A stretch of DNA of 64,000 nucleotides from Prosapia bicincta (GCA_036971475.1 JBAIZL010000028.1:124001-188000), one strand, 5' to 3'; numbered from the stretch's first letter, positions 1 to 14,523 are shown. Notes: generated by a model from the sequence alone, not told the origin. Program-made: numbers and translations.

Positions 1-859
1 ATATCAACTATTATTGTTGTCCATCCTACGTATTTCTTCATCCATATCAACTATTGTTGTTGTCCATCCTACGTATTTCTTCATCCATATCAACTTTTGT
101 TGTTGTCCATCCTACGTATTTCTTCATCCATATCAACTGTTGTTGTTGTCCATCCTACGTATTTCTTCATCCATATCAACTATTATTGTTGTCCATCCTA
201 CGTATTTCTTCATCCATATCAACTATTGCTGTTGTCCATCCTACGTATTTCTTCACCCATATCGACTATAGTTGTTGTCCATCCTACGTATTTCTTCATC
301 CATGTCAACTATTGTTGTTGTCCATCCTACGTATTTCTTCATCCATATCAACTATTGTTGTTGTCCATCCTACGTATTTCTTCATCCATATCAACTATTG
401 TTGTTGTCCATCCTACGTATTTCTACATCCATATCAACTATTATTGTTGTCCATCCTACGTATTTCTTCATCCATATCAACTATTGTTGTTTTCCATCCT
501 ACGTATTTCTTCATTTATATCAACTATTGTTGTTATCCATCCTACGTATTTCTTCTTCCATATCAACTATAGTTGTTGTCCATCCTACGCATTTCTTCAT
601 CCATATCAACTATTGCTGTTGTCCATCCTACGTATTTCTTCATCCATATCATCTTTTGTTGTTATCCATCCTACGTATTTCTTCTTCCATATAACTATAG
701 TTGTTGTCCATCCTACGCATTTCTTCATCCATATCATCTATTGTTGTTGTCCATCCTACGTATTTCTTCATCCATATCAACTATTGTTTTTGTCCATCGT
801 ACGTATTTCTTCATCCATATCAACTATTGTTGTTATCCATCCTACGTATTTCTTCTTCC

Positions 860-3170
860 ATATCAACTATAGTTGTTGTCCATCCTACGCATTTCTTCAT
901 CCATATCAACTATTGTTGTTTTCCATCCTACGTATTTCTTCATCCATATCAACTATTGTTGTTATCCATCCTACGTATTTCTTCTTCCATATCAACTATA
1001 GGTGTTGTCCATCCTACGCATTTCTTCATCCATATCAACTATTGTTGTTGTCCATCCTACGTATTTCTTCATCCATATCAACTATTGTTGTTATCCATCC
1101 TACGTATTTCTTCTTCCATATCAACTATAGTTGTTGTCCATCCTACGCATTTCTTCATCCATATCAACTATTGTTGTTGTCCATCCTACGTATTTCTTCA
1201 TCCATATCAACTATTGTTTTTGTCCATCCTACGTATTTCTTCATCCATATCAACTATTGTTGTTGTCCATCCTACGTATTTCTTCATCCATATCAACTAT
1301 TGTTGTTATCCATCCTACGTATTTCTTCTTCCATATCAACTATAGTTGTTGTCCGTCCTACGCATTTCTTCATCCATATCAACTATTGTTGTTGTCCATC
1401 CTACGTATTTCTTTATCCATATCAACTATTATTGTTTTCCATCCTACGTATTTCTTCATCCATATCGACTATTGTTGTTATCCATCCTACGTATTTCTTC
1501 AGCCATATCAACTATTGTTGTTGTCCATCCTACGTATTTCTTCACCCATATCAACTATTATTGTTGTCCATCCTACGTATTTCTTCATCCATATCAGCTA
1601 TTATTGTTGTCCATCCTACGTATTTCTTCATCCATATCAGCTATTATTGTTGTCCATCCTACGTATTTCTTCATCCATATCAACTATTGTTGTTGTCCAT
1701 CCTACGTATTTCTTCATCCATATCAGCTATTATTGTTGTCCATCCTACGTATTTCTTCATCCATATCAGCTATTATTGTTGTCCATCCTACGTATTTCTT
1801 CATCCATATCAGCTATTATTGTTGTCCATCCTACGTATTTCTTCATCCATATCAGCTATTATTGTTGTCCATCCTACGTATTTCTTCATCCATATCAGCT
1901 ATTATTGTTGTCCATCCTACGTATTTCTTCATCCATATCAGCTATTATTGTTGTCCATCCTACGTATTTCTTCATCCATATCAACTATTATTGTTGTCCA
2001 TCCTACGTATTTCTTCATCCATATCAGCTATTGTTGTTGTCCATCCTACGTATTTCTTCATCCATATCAGCTATTATTGTTGTCCATCCTACGTATTTCT
2101 TCATCCATATCAGCTATTATTGTTGTCCATCCTACGTATTTCTTCATCCATATCAGCTATTATTGTTGTCCATCCTACGTATTTCTTCATCCATATCAGC
2201 TATTATTGTTGTCCATCCTACGTATTTCTTCATCCATATCAGCTATTATTGTTGTCCATCCTACGTATTTCTTCATCCATATCAGCTATTGTTGTTGTCC
2301 ATCCTACGTATTTCTTCATCCATATCAGCTATTATTGTTGTCCATCCTACGTATTTCTTCATCCATATCAGCTATTATTGTTGTCCATCCTACGTATTTC
2401 TTCATCCATATCAGCTATTATTGTTGTCCATCCTACGTATTTCTTCACCCATATCAACTATTATTGTTGTCCATCCTACGTATTTCTTCATCCATATCAG
2501 CTATTATTGTTGTCCATCCTACGTATTTCTTCATCCATATCAGCTATTATTGTTGTCCATCCTACGTATTTCTTCATCCATATCAACTATTGTTGTTGTC
2601 CATCCTACGTATTTCTTCATCCATATCAACTATTGTTGTTGTCCATCCTACGTATTTCTTCATCCATATCAACTATAGTTGTTGTCCATCCTACGCATTT
2701 CTTCATCCATATCAACTATTGTTGTTTTCCATCCTACGTATTTCTTCATCCATATCAACTATTGTTGTTATCCATCCTACGTATTTCTTCTTCCATATCA
2801 ACTATAGGTGTTGTCCATCCTACGCATTTCTTCATCCATATCAACTATTGTTGTTGTCCATCCTACGTATTTCTTCATCCATATCAACTATTGTTGTTAT
2901 CCATCCTACGTATTTCTTCTTCCATATCAACTATAGTTGTTGTCCATCCTACGCATTTCTTCATCCATATCAACTATTGTTGTTGTCCATCCTACGTATT
3001 TCTTCATCCATATCAACTATTGTTTTTGTCCATCCTACGTATTTCTTCATCCATATCAACTATTGTTGTTGTCCATCCTACGTATTTCTTCTTCCATATC
3101 AACTATTGTTGTTATCCATCCTACGTATTTCTTCTTCCATATCAACTATAGTTGTTGTCCGTCCTACGTA
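860..3170. repeat. Displaced 1,806-bp offset duplication (42 monomers) inside the 43-bp array
   Basis: The block around 860-1360 is repeated around 2670-3170. Two rare variants confirm the shift: CTATAGGTGTTG near 998 and 2804, and GTCCGTCC at 1351 and 3157. Both are exactly 1,806 bp apart. The interval between the copies is filled by the CAGCTATTATTG subfamily. That layout suggests a block of subfamily monomers was amplified between two copies of an older block. Confidence 0.75.
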
Positions 3171-3355
3171 TTTCTTCATCCATATCAACTATTGTTGTTG
3201 TCCATCCTACGTATTTCTTTATCCATATCAACTATTGTTTTTGTCCATCCTACGTATTTCTTCATCCATATCAACTATTGTTGTTATCCATCCTGCGTAT
3301 TTCTTCATCCATGTCAACTATTGTTGTTATCCATCCTACGTATTTCTTCATCCAT

Positions 3356-6129
3356 ATCAACTATTGTTGTTATCCATCCTACGTATTTCTTCTTCCATAT
3401 CAACTATAGTTGTTGTCCATCCTACGCATTTCTTCATCCATATCAACTATTATTGTTTTCCATCCTACGTATTTCTTCTTCCATATCAACTATTGTTGTT
3501 ATCCATCCTACGTATTTCTTCTTCCATATCAACTATTGTTGTTATCCATCCTACGTATTTCTTCATCCATGTCAACTATTGTTGTTATCCATCCTGCGTA
3601 TTTCTTCATCCATGTCAACTATTGTTGTTATCCATCCTACGTATTTCTTCTTCCATATCAACTATAGTTGTTGTCCATCCTACGCATTTTTTCATCCATA
3701 TCAACTATTATTGTTTTCCATCCTACGTATTTCTTCATCCATATCAACTATTGTTGTTATCCATCCTACGTATTTCTTCTTCCATATCAACTATTGTTGT
3801 TATCCATCCTACGTATTTCTTCTTCCATATCAACTATTGTTGTTATCCATCCTACGTATTTCTTCATCCATGTCAACTATTGTTGTTATCCATCCTGCGT
3901 ATTTCTTCTTCCATATCAACTATTGTTGTTATCCATCCTACGTATTTCTTCATCCATGTCAACTATTGTTGTTATCCATCCTGCGTATTTCTTCTTCCAT
4001 ATCAACTATTGTTGTTATCCATCCTACGTATTTCTTCATCCATGTCAACTATTGTTGTTATCCATCCTGCGTATTTCTTCTTCCATATCAACTATTGTTG
4101 TTATCCATCCTACGTATTTCTTCTTCCATATCAACTATTGTTGTTATCCATCCTACGTATTTCTTCATCCATGTCAACTATTGTTGTTATCCATCCTGCG
4201 TATTTCTTCATCCATATCAACTATTGTTGTTATCCATCCTACGTATTTCTTCATCCATATCAACTATTGTTGTTTTCCATCCTACGTATTTCTTCTTCCA
4301 TATCAACTATTGTTGTTATCCATCCTACGTATTTCTTCATCCATGTCAACTATTGTTGTTATCCATCCTACGTATTTCTTCATCCATGTCAACTATTGTT
4401 GTTATCCATCCTGCGTATTTCTTCTTCCATATCAACTATTGTTGTTATCCATCCTACGTATTTCTTCATCCATGTCAACTATTGTTGTTATCCATCCTGC
4501 GTATTTCTTCTTCCATATCAACTATTGTTGTTATCCATCCTACGTATTTCTTCATCCATGTCAACTATTGTTGTTATCCATCGTGCGTATTTCTTCATCC
4601 ATATCAACTATTGTTGTTTTCCATCCTACGTATTTCTTCTTCCATATCAACTATTGTTGTTATCCATCCTACGTATTTCTTCTTCCATATCAACTATTGT
4701 GTTTATCCATCCTACGTATTTCTTCATCCATGTCAACTATTGTTGTTATCCATCCTACGTATTTCTTCTTCCATATCAACTATAGTTGTTGTCCATCCTA
4801 CGCATTTCTTCATCCATATCAACTATTATTGTTTTCCATCCTACGTATTTCTTCTTCCATATCAACTATTGTTGTTATCCATCCTACGTATTTCTTCTTC
4901 CATATCAACTATTGTTGTTATCCATCCTACGTATTTCTTCATCCATGTCAACTATTGTTGTTATCCATCCTGCGTATTTCTTCATCCATGTCAACTATTG
5001 TTGTTATCCATCCTACGTATTTCTTCTTCCATATCAACTATAGTTGTTGTCCATCCTACGCATTTTTTCATCCATATCAACTATTATTGTTTTCCATCCT
5101 ACGTATTTCTTCATCCATATCAACTATTGTTGTTATCCATCCTACGTATTTCTTCTTCCATATCAACTATTGTTGTTATCCATCCTACGTATTTCTTCTT
5201 CCATATCAACTATTGTTGTTATCCATCCTACGTATTTCTTCATCCATGTCAACTATTGTTGTTATCCATCCTGCGTATTTCTTCTTCCATATCAACTATT
5301 GTTGTTATCCATCCTACGTATTTCTTCATCCATGTCAACTATTGTTGTTATCCATCCTGCGTATTTCTTCTTCCATATCAACTATTGTTGTTATCCATCC
5401 TACGTATTTCTTCATCCATGTCAACTATTGTTGTTATCCATCCTGCGTATTTCTTCTTCCATATCAACTATTGTTGTTATCCATCCTACGTATTTCTTCT
5501 TCCATATCAACTATTGTTGTTATCCATCCTACGTATTTCTTCATCCATGTCAACTATTGTTGTTATCCATCCTGCGTATTTCTTCATCCATATCAACTAT
5601 TGTTGTTATCCATCCTACGTATTTCTTCATCCATATCAACTATTGTTGTTTTCCATCCTACGTATTTCTTCTTCCATATCAACTATTGTTGTTATCCATC
5701 CTACGTATTTCTTCATCCATGTCAACTATTGTTGTTATCCATCCTACGTATTTCTTCATCCATGTCAACTATTGTTGTTATCCATCCTGCGTATTTCTTC
5801 TTCCATATCAACTATTGTTGTTATCCATCCTACGTATTTCTTCATCCATGTCAACTATTGTTGTTATCCATCCTGCGTATTTCTTCTTCCATATCAACTA
5901 TTGTTGTTATCCATCCTACGTATTTCTTCATCCATGTCAACTATTGTTGTTATCCATCGTGCGTATTTCTTCATCCATATCAACTATTGTTGTTTTCCAT
6001 CCTACGTATTTCTTCTTCCATATCAACTATTGTTGTTATCCATCCTACGTATTTCTTCTTCCATATCAACTATTGTGTTTATCCATCCTACGTATTTCTT
6101 CATCCATGTCAACTATTGTTGTTATCCAT
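3356..6129. repeat. Tandem 1,376-bp duplication (32 monomers) inside the 43-bp array
   Basis: Rare monomer variants recur exactly 1,376 bp (32 x 43) apart. The run CATTTTTTCATCC is near 3687 and 5063, TCGTGCG at 4581 and 5957, and TATTGTGTTT at 4695 and 6071. The two copies are roughly 3356-4753 and 4732-6129, so they are adjacent and in direct orientation. They diverge at an A/G difference at the left edge (CATATC versus CATGTC) and at CCTACG versus CCTGCG at the right edge. This is direct evidence of a recent block duplication by unequal exchange or replication slippage. An assembly artefact is the main alternative. Confidence 0.85.
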
Positions 6130-9100
6130 CCTGCGTATTTCTTCATCCATGTCAACTATTGTTGTTATCCATCCTACGTATTTCTTCTTCCATATCAACT
6201 ATAGTTGTTGTCCATCCTACGCATTTCTTCATCCATATCAACTATTATTGTTTTCCATCCTACGTATTTCTTCATCCATATCAACTATTGTTGTTATCCA
6301 TCCTACGTATTTCTTCATCCATGTCAACTATTGTTGTTATCCATCCTGCGTATTTCTTCATCCATGTCAACTATTGTTGTTATCCATCCTACGTATTTCT
6401 TCTTCCATATCAACTATAGTTGTTGTCCATCCTACGCATTTCTTCATCCATATCAACTATTATTGTTTTCCATCCTACGTATTTCTTCATCCATATCAAC
6501 TATTGTTGTTATCCATCCTACGTATTTCTTCTTCCATATCAACTATAGTTGTTGTCCATCCTACGTATTTCTTCATCCATATCAACTATTATTGTTTTCC
6601 ATCCTACGTATTTCTTCATCCATATCAACTATTGTTGTTGTCCATCCTACGTATTTCTTCATCCATATCAACTATTGTTGTTATCCATCCTACGCATTTC
6701 TTCATCCATATCAACTATTGTTGTTATCCATCCTACGTATTTCTTCTTCCATATCAACTATAGTTGTTGTCCATCCTACGCATTTCTTCATCCATATCAA
6801 CTATTATTGTTTTCCATCCTACGTATTTCTTCATCCATATCAACTATTGTTGTTGTCCATCCTACGTATTTCTTCATCCATATCAACTATTATTGTTTTC
6901 CATCCTACGCATTTCTTCATCCATATCAACTATTGTTGTTATCCATCCTACGCATTTCTTCTTCCATATCAACTATAGTTGTTATCCATCCTACGTATTT
7001 CTTCTTCCATATCAACTATAGTTGTTGTCCATCCTACGCATTTCTTCATCCATATCAACTATTATTGTTTTCCATCCTACGTATTTCTTCATCCATATCA
7101 ACTATTGTTGTTATCCATCCTACGTATTTCTTCTTCCATATCAACTATAGTTGTTGTCCATCCTACGCATTTCTTCATCCATATCAACTATTATTGTTTT
7201 CCATCCTACGTATTTCTTCATCCATATCGACTATTGTTGTTATCCATCCTACGTATTTCTTCTTCCATATCAACTATTGTTGTTATCCATCCTACGTATT
7301 TCTTCTTCCATATCAACTATAGTTGTTGTCCATCCTACGCATTTCTTCATCCATATCAACTATTATTGTTTTCCATCCTACGTATTTCTTCATCCATATC
7401 AACTATTGTTGTTATCCATCCTACGTATTTCTTCTTCCATATCAACTATAGTTGTTGTCCATCCTACGCATTTCTTCATCCATATCAACTATTATTGTTT
7501 TCCATCCTACGTATTTCTTCATCCATATCAACTATTGTTGTTGTCTATCCTACGTATTTCTTCTTCCATATCAACTATTGTTGTTATCCATCCTACGTAT
7601 TTCTTCTTCCATATCAACTATAGTTGTTGTCCATCCTACGTATTTCTTCATCCATATCAACTATTGTTGTTGTCCATCCTACGTATTTCTTCACCCATAT
7701 CAACTATTATTGTTGTCCATCCTACGTATTTCTTCATCCATATCAACTATTGTTGTTGTCCATCCTACGTATTTCTTCATCCATATCAACTATTTTGTTG
7801 TCCATCCTACGTATTTCTTCATCCATATCAACTATTGTTGTTATCCATCCTACGTATTTCTTCTTCCATATCAACTATTGTTGTTATCCATCCTACGTAT
7901 TTCTTCTTCCATATCAACTATAGTTGTTGTCCATCCTACGCATTTCTTCATCCATATCAACTATTATTGTTTTCCATCCTACGTATTTCTTCATCCATAT
8001 CAACTATTGTTGTTATCCATCTTACGTATTTCTTCTTCCATATCAACTATTGTTGTTATCCATCCTACGTATTTCTTCTTCCATATCAACTATAGTTGTT
8101 GTCCATCCTACGCATTTCTTCATCCATATCAACTATTATTGTTTTCCATCCTACGTATTTCTTCATCCATATCAACTATTGTTGTTGTCCATCCTACGTA
8201 TTTCTTCATCCATATCAACTATTGTTGTTATCCATCCTACGTATTTCTTCTTCCATATCAACTATTGTTGTTATCCATCCTACGTATTTCTTCTTCCATA
8301 TCAACTATAGTTGTTGTCCATCCTACGCATTTCTTCATCCATATCAACTATTGTTGTTGTCCATCCTACGTATTTCTTCATCCATATCGACTATTGTTGT
8401 TATCCATCCTACGTATTTCTTCTTCCATATCAACTATTGTTGTTATCCATCCTACGTATTTCTTCTTCCATATCAACTATAGTTGTTGTCCATCCTACGC
8501 ATTTCTTCATCCATATCAACTATTATTGTTTTCCATCCTACGTATTTCTTCATCCATATCAACTATTGTTGTTATCCATTCTACGTATTTCTTCATCCAT
8601 ATCAACTATTGTTGTTATCCATCCTACGTATTTCTTCTTCCATATCAACTATAGTTGTTGTCCATCCTACGCATTTCTTCATCCATATCAACTATTATTG
8701 TTTTCCATCCTACGTATTTCTTCATCCATATCAACTATTGTTGTTATCCATTCTACGTATTTCTTCATCCATATCAACTATTGTTGTTATCCATCCTACG
8801 TATTTCTTCTTCCATATCAACTATAGTTGTTGTCCATCCTACGCATTTCTTCATCCATATCAACTATTATTGTTTTCCATCCTACGTATTTCTTCATCCA
8901 TATCAACTATTGTTGTTATCCATCCTACGTATTTCTTCTTCCATATCAACTATAGTTGTTGTCCATCCTACGCATTTCTTCATCCATATCAACTATTGTT
9001 GTTGTCCATCCTACGTATTTCTTCATCCATATCAACTATTGTTGTTGTCCATCCTACGTATTTCTTCATCCATATCAACTATTGTTGTTGTCCATCCTAC

Positions 9101-12100
9101 GTATTTCTTCATCCATATCAACTATTATTGTTGTCCATAATACGTATTTCTTCATCCATATCAACTATTATTGTTGTCCATCCTACGTATTTCTTCATCC
9201 ATATCAACTATTGTTGTTGTCCATCCTACGTATTTCTTCATCCATATCAACTATTATTGTTTTCCATCCTACGTATTTCTTCATCCATATCAGCTATTAT
9301 TGTTGTCCATCCTACGTATTTCTTCATCCATATCAGCTATTATTGTTGTCCATCCTGCGTATTTCTTCATCCATATCAACTATTGTTGTTGTCCATCCTA
9401 CGTATTTCTTCATCCATTACAGCTATTATTGTTGTCCATCCTACGTATTTCTTCATCCATATCAGCTATTATTGTTGTCCATCCTACGTATTTCTTCATC
9501 CATATCAACTATTATTGTTTTCCATCCTACGTATTTCTTCATCCATATCAACTATTGTTGTTGTCCATCCTACGTATTTCTTCATCCATATCAGCTATTA
9601 TTGTTGTCCATCCTACGTATTTCTTCATCCATATCAGCTATTATTGTTGTCCATCCTACGTATTTCTTCATCCATATCAGCTATTATTGTTGTCCATCCT
9701 ACGTATTTCTTCATCCATATCAGCTATTATTGTTGTCCATCCTGCGTATTTCTTCATCCATATCAACTATTGTTGTTGTCCATCCTACGTATTTCTTCAT
9801 CCATATCAACTATTATTGTTGTCCATCCTACGTATTTCTTCATCCATATCAGCTATTATTGTTGTCCATCCTGCGTATTTCTTCATCCATATCAACTATT
9901 GTTGTTATCCATCCTACGTATTTCTTCATCCATATCAGCTATTATTGTTGTCCATCCTACGTATTTCTTCATCCATATCAGCTATTATTGTTGTCCATCC
10001 TGCGTATTTCTTCATCCATATCAACTATTGTTGTTGTCCATCCTGCGTATTTCTTCATCCATATCAACTATTATTGTTGTCCATCCTACGTATTTCTTCA
10101 TCCATATCAGCTATTATTGTTGTCCATCCTGCGTATTTCTTCATCCATATCAACTATTGTTGTTGTCCATCCTACGTATTTCTTCATCCATATCAGCTAT
10201 TATTGTTGTCCATCCTGCGTATTTCTTCATCCATATCAACTATTGTTGTTATCCATCCTACGTATTTCTTCATCCATATCAGCTATTATTGTTGTCCATC
10301 CTACGTATTTCTTCATCCATATCAGCTATTATTGTTGTCCATCCTGCGTATTTCTTCATCCATATCAACTATTGTTGTTGTCCATCCTACGTATTTCTTC
10401 ATCCATATCAACTATTATTGTTGTCCATCCTACGTATTTCTTCATCCATATCAGCTATTATTGTTGTCCATCCTGCGTATTTCTTCATCCATATCAACTA
10501 TTGTTGTTATCCATCCTACGTATTTCTTCATCCATATCAGCTATTATTGTTGTCCATCCTACGTATTTCTTCATCCATATCAACTATTATTGTTTTCCAT
10601 CCTACGTATTTCTTCATCCATATCAACTATTGTTGTTGTCCATCCTACGTATTTCTTCATCCATATCAGCTATTATTGTTGTCCATCCTACGTATTTCTT
10701 CATCCATATCAGCTATTATTGTTGTCCATCCTACGTATTTCTTCATCCATATCAGCTATTATTGTTGTCCATCCTACGTATTTCTTCATCCATATCAACT
10801 ATTATTGTTTTCCATCCTACGTATTTCTTCATCCATATCAACTATTGTTGTTGTCCATCCTACGTATTTCTTCATCCATATCAGCTATTATTGTTGTCCA
10901 TCCTGCGTATTTCTTCATCCATGTCAACTATTGTTGTTATCCATCCTACGTATTTCTTCTTCCATATCAACTATAGTTGTTGTCCATCCTACGCATTTCT
11001 TCATCCATATCAACTATTATTGTTTTCCATCCTACGTATTTCTTCATCCATATCAACTATTGTTGTTATCCATCCTACGTATTTCTTCTTCCATATCAAC
11101 TATAGTTGTTGTCCATCCTACGCATTTCTTCATCCATATCAACTATTATTGTTTTCCATCCTACGTATTTCTTCATCCATATCAACTATTATTGTTTTCC
11201 ATCCTACGTATTTCTTCATCCATATCAACTATTGTTGTTGTCCATCCTACGTATTTCTTCATCCATATCAGCTATTATTGTTGTCCATCCTGCGTATTTC
11301 TTCATCCATGTCAACTATTGTTGTTATCCATCCTACGTATTTCTTCTTCCATATCAACTATAGTTGTTGTCCATCCTACGCATTTCTTCATCCATATCAA
11401 CTATTATTGTTTTCCATCCTACGTATTTCTTCATCCATATCAACTATTGTTGTTATCCATCCTACGTATTTCTTCTTCCATATCAACTATAGTTGTTGTC
11501 CATCCTACGCATTTCTTCATCCATATCAACTATTGTTGTTGTCCATCCTACGTATTTCTTCATCCATATCAACTATTTTTGTTATCCATCCTACGTATTT
11601 CTTCTTCCATATCAACTATAGTTGTTGTCCATCCTACGCATTTCTTCATCCATATCAACTATTGTTGTTGTCCATCCTACGTATTTCTTCATCCATATCA
11701 ACTATTGTTTTTGTCCATCCTACGTATTTCTTCATCCATATCAACTATTGTTGTTGTCCATCCTACGTATTTCTTCATCCATATCAACTATTGTTGTTGT
11801 CCATCCTACGTATTTCTTCATCCATATCAACTATTATTGTTGTCCATCCTACGTATTTCTTCATCCATATCGACTATTGTTGTTGTCCATCCTACGTATT
11901 TCTTCATCCATATCAACTATTATTGTTGTCCATCCTACGTATTTCTTCATCCATATCAGCTATTATTGTTGTCCATCCTACGTATTTCTTCATCCATATC
12001 AACTATTGTTGTTGTCCATCCTACGTATTTCTTCATCCATATCAACTATTGTTGTTGTCCATCCTACGTATTTCTTCATCCATATCAACTATTGTTGTTG

Positions 12101-12361
12101 TCCATACTACGTATTTCTTCATCCATATCAACTATTGTTGTTGTTCATCCTACGTATTTCTTCATCCATATCAACTATTGTTGTTGACCATCCTACGTAT
12201 TTCTTCATCCATATCAACTATTGTTGTTGTCCATCCTACGTATTTCTTCATCCATATCAACTATTGCTGTTGTCCATCCTACGTATTTCTTCATCCATAT
12301 CAACTATTATTGTTGTCCATCCTACGTATTTCTTCATCCATATCAACTATTGTTGTTGTCC

Positions 12362-14523
12362 TAGTCATTCTTATCCTTATGTGTTTGTCATTTTTAAATA
12401 TTTTATTTGTATAAGAGTTTGAGAATAAATATTATTTATTTACTTTTGATTCACACTGCTGTTCTCCCAAAAATTAATATATTATTTTTAAAAAAAACAT
12501 ATTTTTCGCAATGATATATAGTACCCAAACTAGACCAGATCTACAGAAGTTTTGGTAAGCGTTGCAATCTATTTGTTCCCGTTTAAACAATTTTACGAAA
12601 TGAAGCTTTGTGAATATTTATATCATATAAATATTCCTTTCTCCTGGTGTTTAGGCGATCACGCATGAAGTGATGCAGACGGCGCGTCGAAGCCATTTTA
12701 CAAGGTGACTTTCTCGCTCGGGAGAGGTCACACGTTTTCGTTTAACGTCTATACCTTACTAACGATCAAAGGCATGTGGATTGCCATGTTTCACGTTGGC
12801 TGCATTCAACGGTACGAGCTTGGTTTTTTGGAAATACTCCAGTTTCTGTTAATTCGAACCCAACTAGCAGAATTATGAATGGAGTAGAATATATGCAACC
12901 ACGCTACGTGCGATCAGCGTAGCAAATCCCCAGGTTTCTACCTGTATGTATATCTATAGGCCTAACGTAGATGTGCTTTTGTCTTAAACAAAAACAATCG
13001 ATCTCGTCGACAATATACGCAATGCTAGAATATTAATTAATCTTCTCTTTACCCACGAAGAGAGATATTTTAATGCAACGGATTAAGCACTTTAGTAAAT
13101 CAGTGGCTTAAAATCACGTAACGTGCCAATGCATGTCTCATTGATTAAACGATATACGAGTACCTTACACCGTAGAGTTTTATAAGTGGATGCTGTATTT
13201 GGTCTAGCAGGTTATATGTTTCCCTCCCCTTGGATAACGAGTAAAATATACTAATAAAACTATGTAGACTGAAATCAATAAAGTGGAATTGTCGTGAAGA
13301 GGGGGCTGGCGCCTACGTAGTGGATCGATGAGGCCAAGGGAGGGTCCTTTCAATTCTTGTTACCTTTTAATCTATCCCACCTTTTACTTTTATTTTATAA
13401 TATCATAATCAAAGTAATATCTTCTTAATATTTAATGGGAATCTTCTTCTTGTTCACGCCTTTCGTCTGCATCGAACGTTTGCTATTAACAAGACTATGT
13501 TGATTTTATTTAGATATGCCTGAATAGTTGGACATATGAACGATCAGACATCGCAATTGACTGGGTTCCCTACTATTGTCAATTTCCCCTTCAATTATCA
13601 GTTGAAGCTTCCTATATTTACTGCACTCCTCAAGGTAACCAGCGTATTCCTACGGGACCCAAGGTCACTCCAAGATATTCCCAGTAGCCTACACGTCTAT
13701 AGACTCACACCTTGTTTCGGTCATCCTCATGCTTCCACTTCGTACAGTAAACCCGGAAACACAACCTAATATTTCAGGAGCTCCACTTTAAGAGGTTAGG
13801 CTGTTTGGGTTATAAGTCGACTCTGACATCAATATATATATATATAAAATAAGAAGTTCTGGTTGATTCATAATCAAAAGCAAGGCTAATCTATCGTATA
13901 ATAGGTACAGACTTGAAGTTTGGAGGGATCCTTGGTGATTTATAGTCGCGGCAAGAAGGTATTTTGAAAATATTTTAATTTTAATCTGTATTTTTCCAAT
14001 TATGTCACAGAACAGCTGTAGCTATTAGCGCAACTATTTCAAAGTTGGATAATTAATTAATTAAATTATGTAAATAGATATCATTATTCGTAAATGGTAA
14101 TGAGGAATTACCAATATGCTTATAACATAATTGCTACTGAGGGTGATGATGGCTGTCTTTTTCAATATTTCATCGAGTATAATACATAGGATGAGAGTTA
14201 TGTTTTCTTGTCATAGTATTAGGCTATACTTGGTACAAAACTGGGTTAAATTAACATAAGGCAATTCTGTCTTGTATTGTGCTGTACACTGCAGGTTAAT
14301 GAACAATATTCTCGCTTTTTACACTCGCATACGTATTTTATTTGCCCGGTTCTATCTTGAATGGATACGTATAACTGAAAGAAATAGTCATGGTCAAACG
14401 GATTTATTTAACCTGACGATTTGTAGAAGAATTTCGCTGGCGTCTCATGCGTAGCTTACAATGATTGTCTTGGCATTTGCAACATAGAATTCGTTGTGTT
14501 TAATGGCAAATAGTCTGTTTAAT
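12362..14523. other. Single-copy spacer, no supported gene
   Basis: This is AT-rich, non-repetitive sequence between the 43-bp and 98-bp arrays. A GC-richer patch lies near 12650-12740 and another near 13290-13340. A short (AT)n microsatellite sits at about 13831-13846. Two plus-strand open stretches of 77 and 60 codons (13536-13769 and 14272-14454) show no recognisable domain, and I do not call them genes. I checked a B-box-like GGGTTCGAATT on the minus strand near 12860, but it lacks a matching T-arm stem. Confidence 0.6.

Larger units (their letters stand above)
1..12361. repeat. 43-bp tandem satellite array (left end outside window)
   Basis: About 287 head-to-tail copies of a 43-bp monomer fill this interval and are already in progress at base 1. 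The plus strand of each copy reads CATCCTACGTATTTCTTC, then a CATATCAACTATT segment, then TTGTTGTTGT. About 70% of the consensus plus strand is pyrimidine, and each copy carries the palindrome TACGTA. The consensus has no TAA, TAG or TGA on the plus strand, so all three plus frames stay open for kilobases. As 43 is not a multiple of three, the frame rotates and the peptide repeats every 129 nt. Variant families are clustered: CAGCTATTATTG units dominate about 1570-2580 and 9280-10920; CATGTCAAC and CCTGCG units dominate about 3290-6370; CTATAG units, followed by ACGCATT in the next copy, are common in 560-1360, 2670-8970 and 10960-11650. The right edge is sharp, at TGTTGTTGTCC followed by TAGTCATTC. 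Occasional indel copies occur near 690 and 7790. No function is inferred. Confidence 0.97.

Noticed and set aside
97..12414. Long plus-strand open frames (up to 1,562 codons) in the 43-bp array as genes
   Set aside because: The monomer simply lacks stops on the plus strand in all frames, and three overlapping frames are open at once. No start context, splice sites or codon bias was seen.
12840..12870. tRNA-like B box on the minus strand (GGGTTCGAATT)
   Set aside because: The flanking bases do not form a five-pair T-arm stem and no A box or acceptor stem was found.
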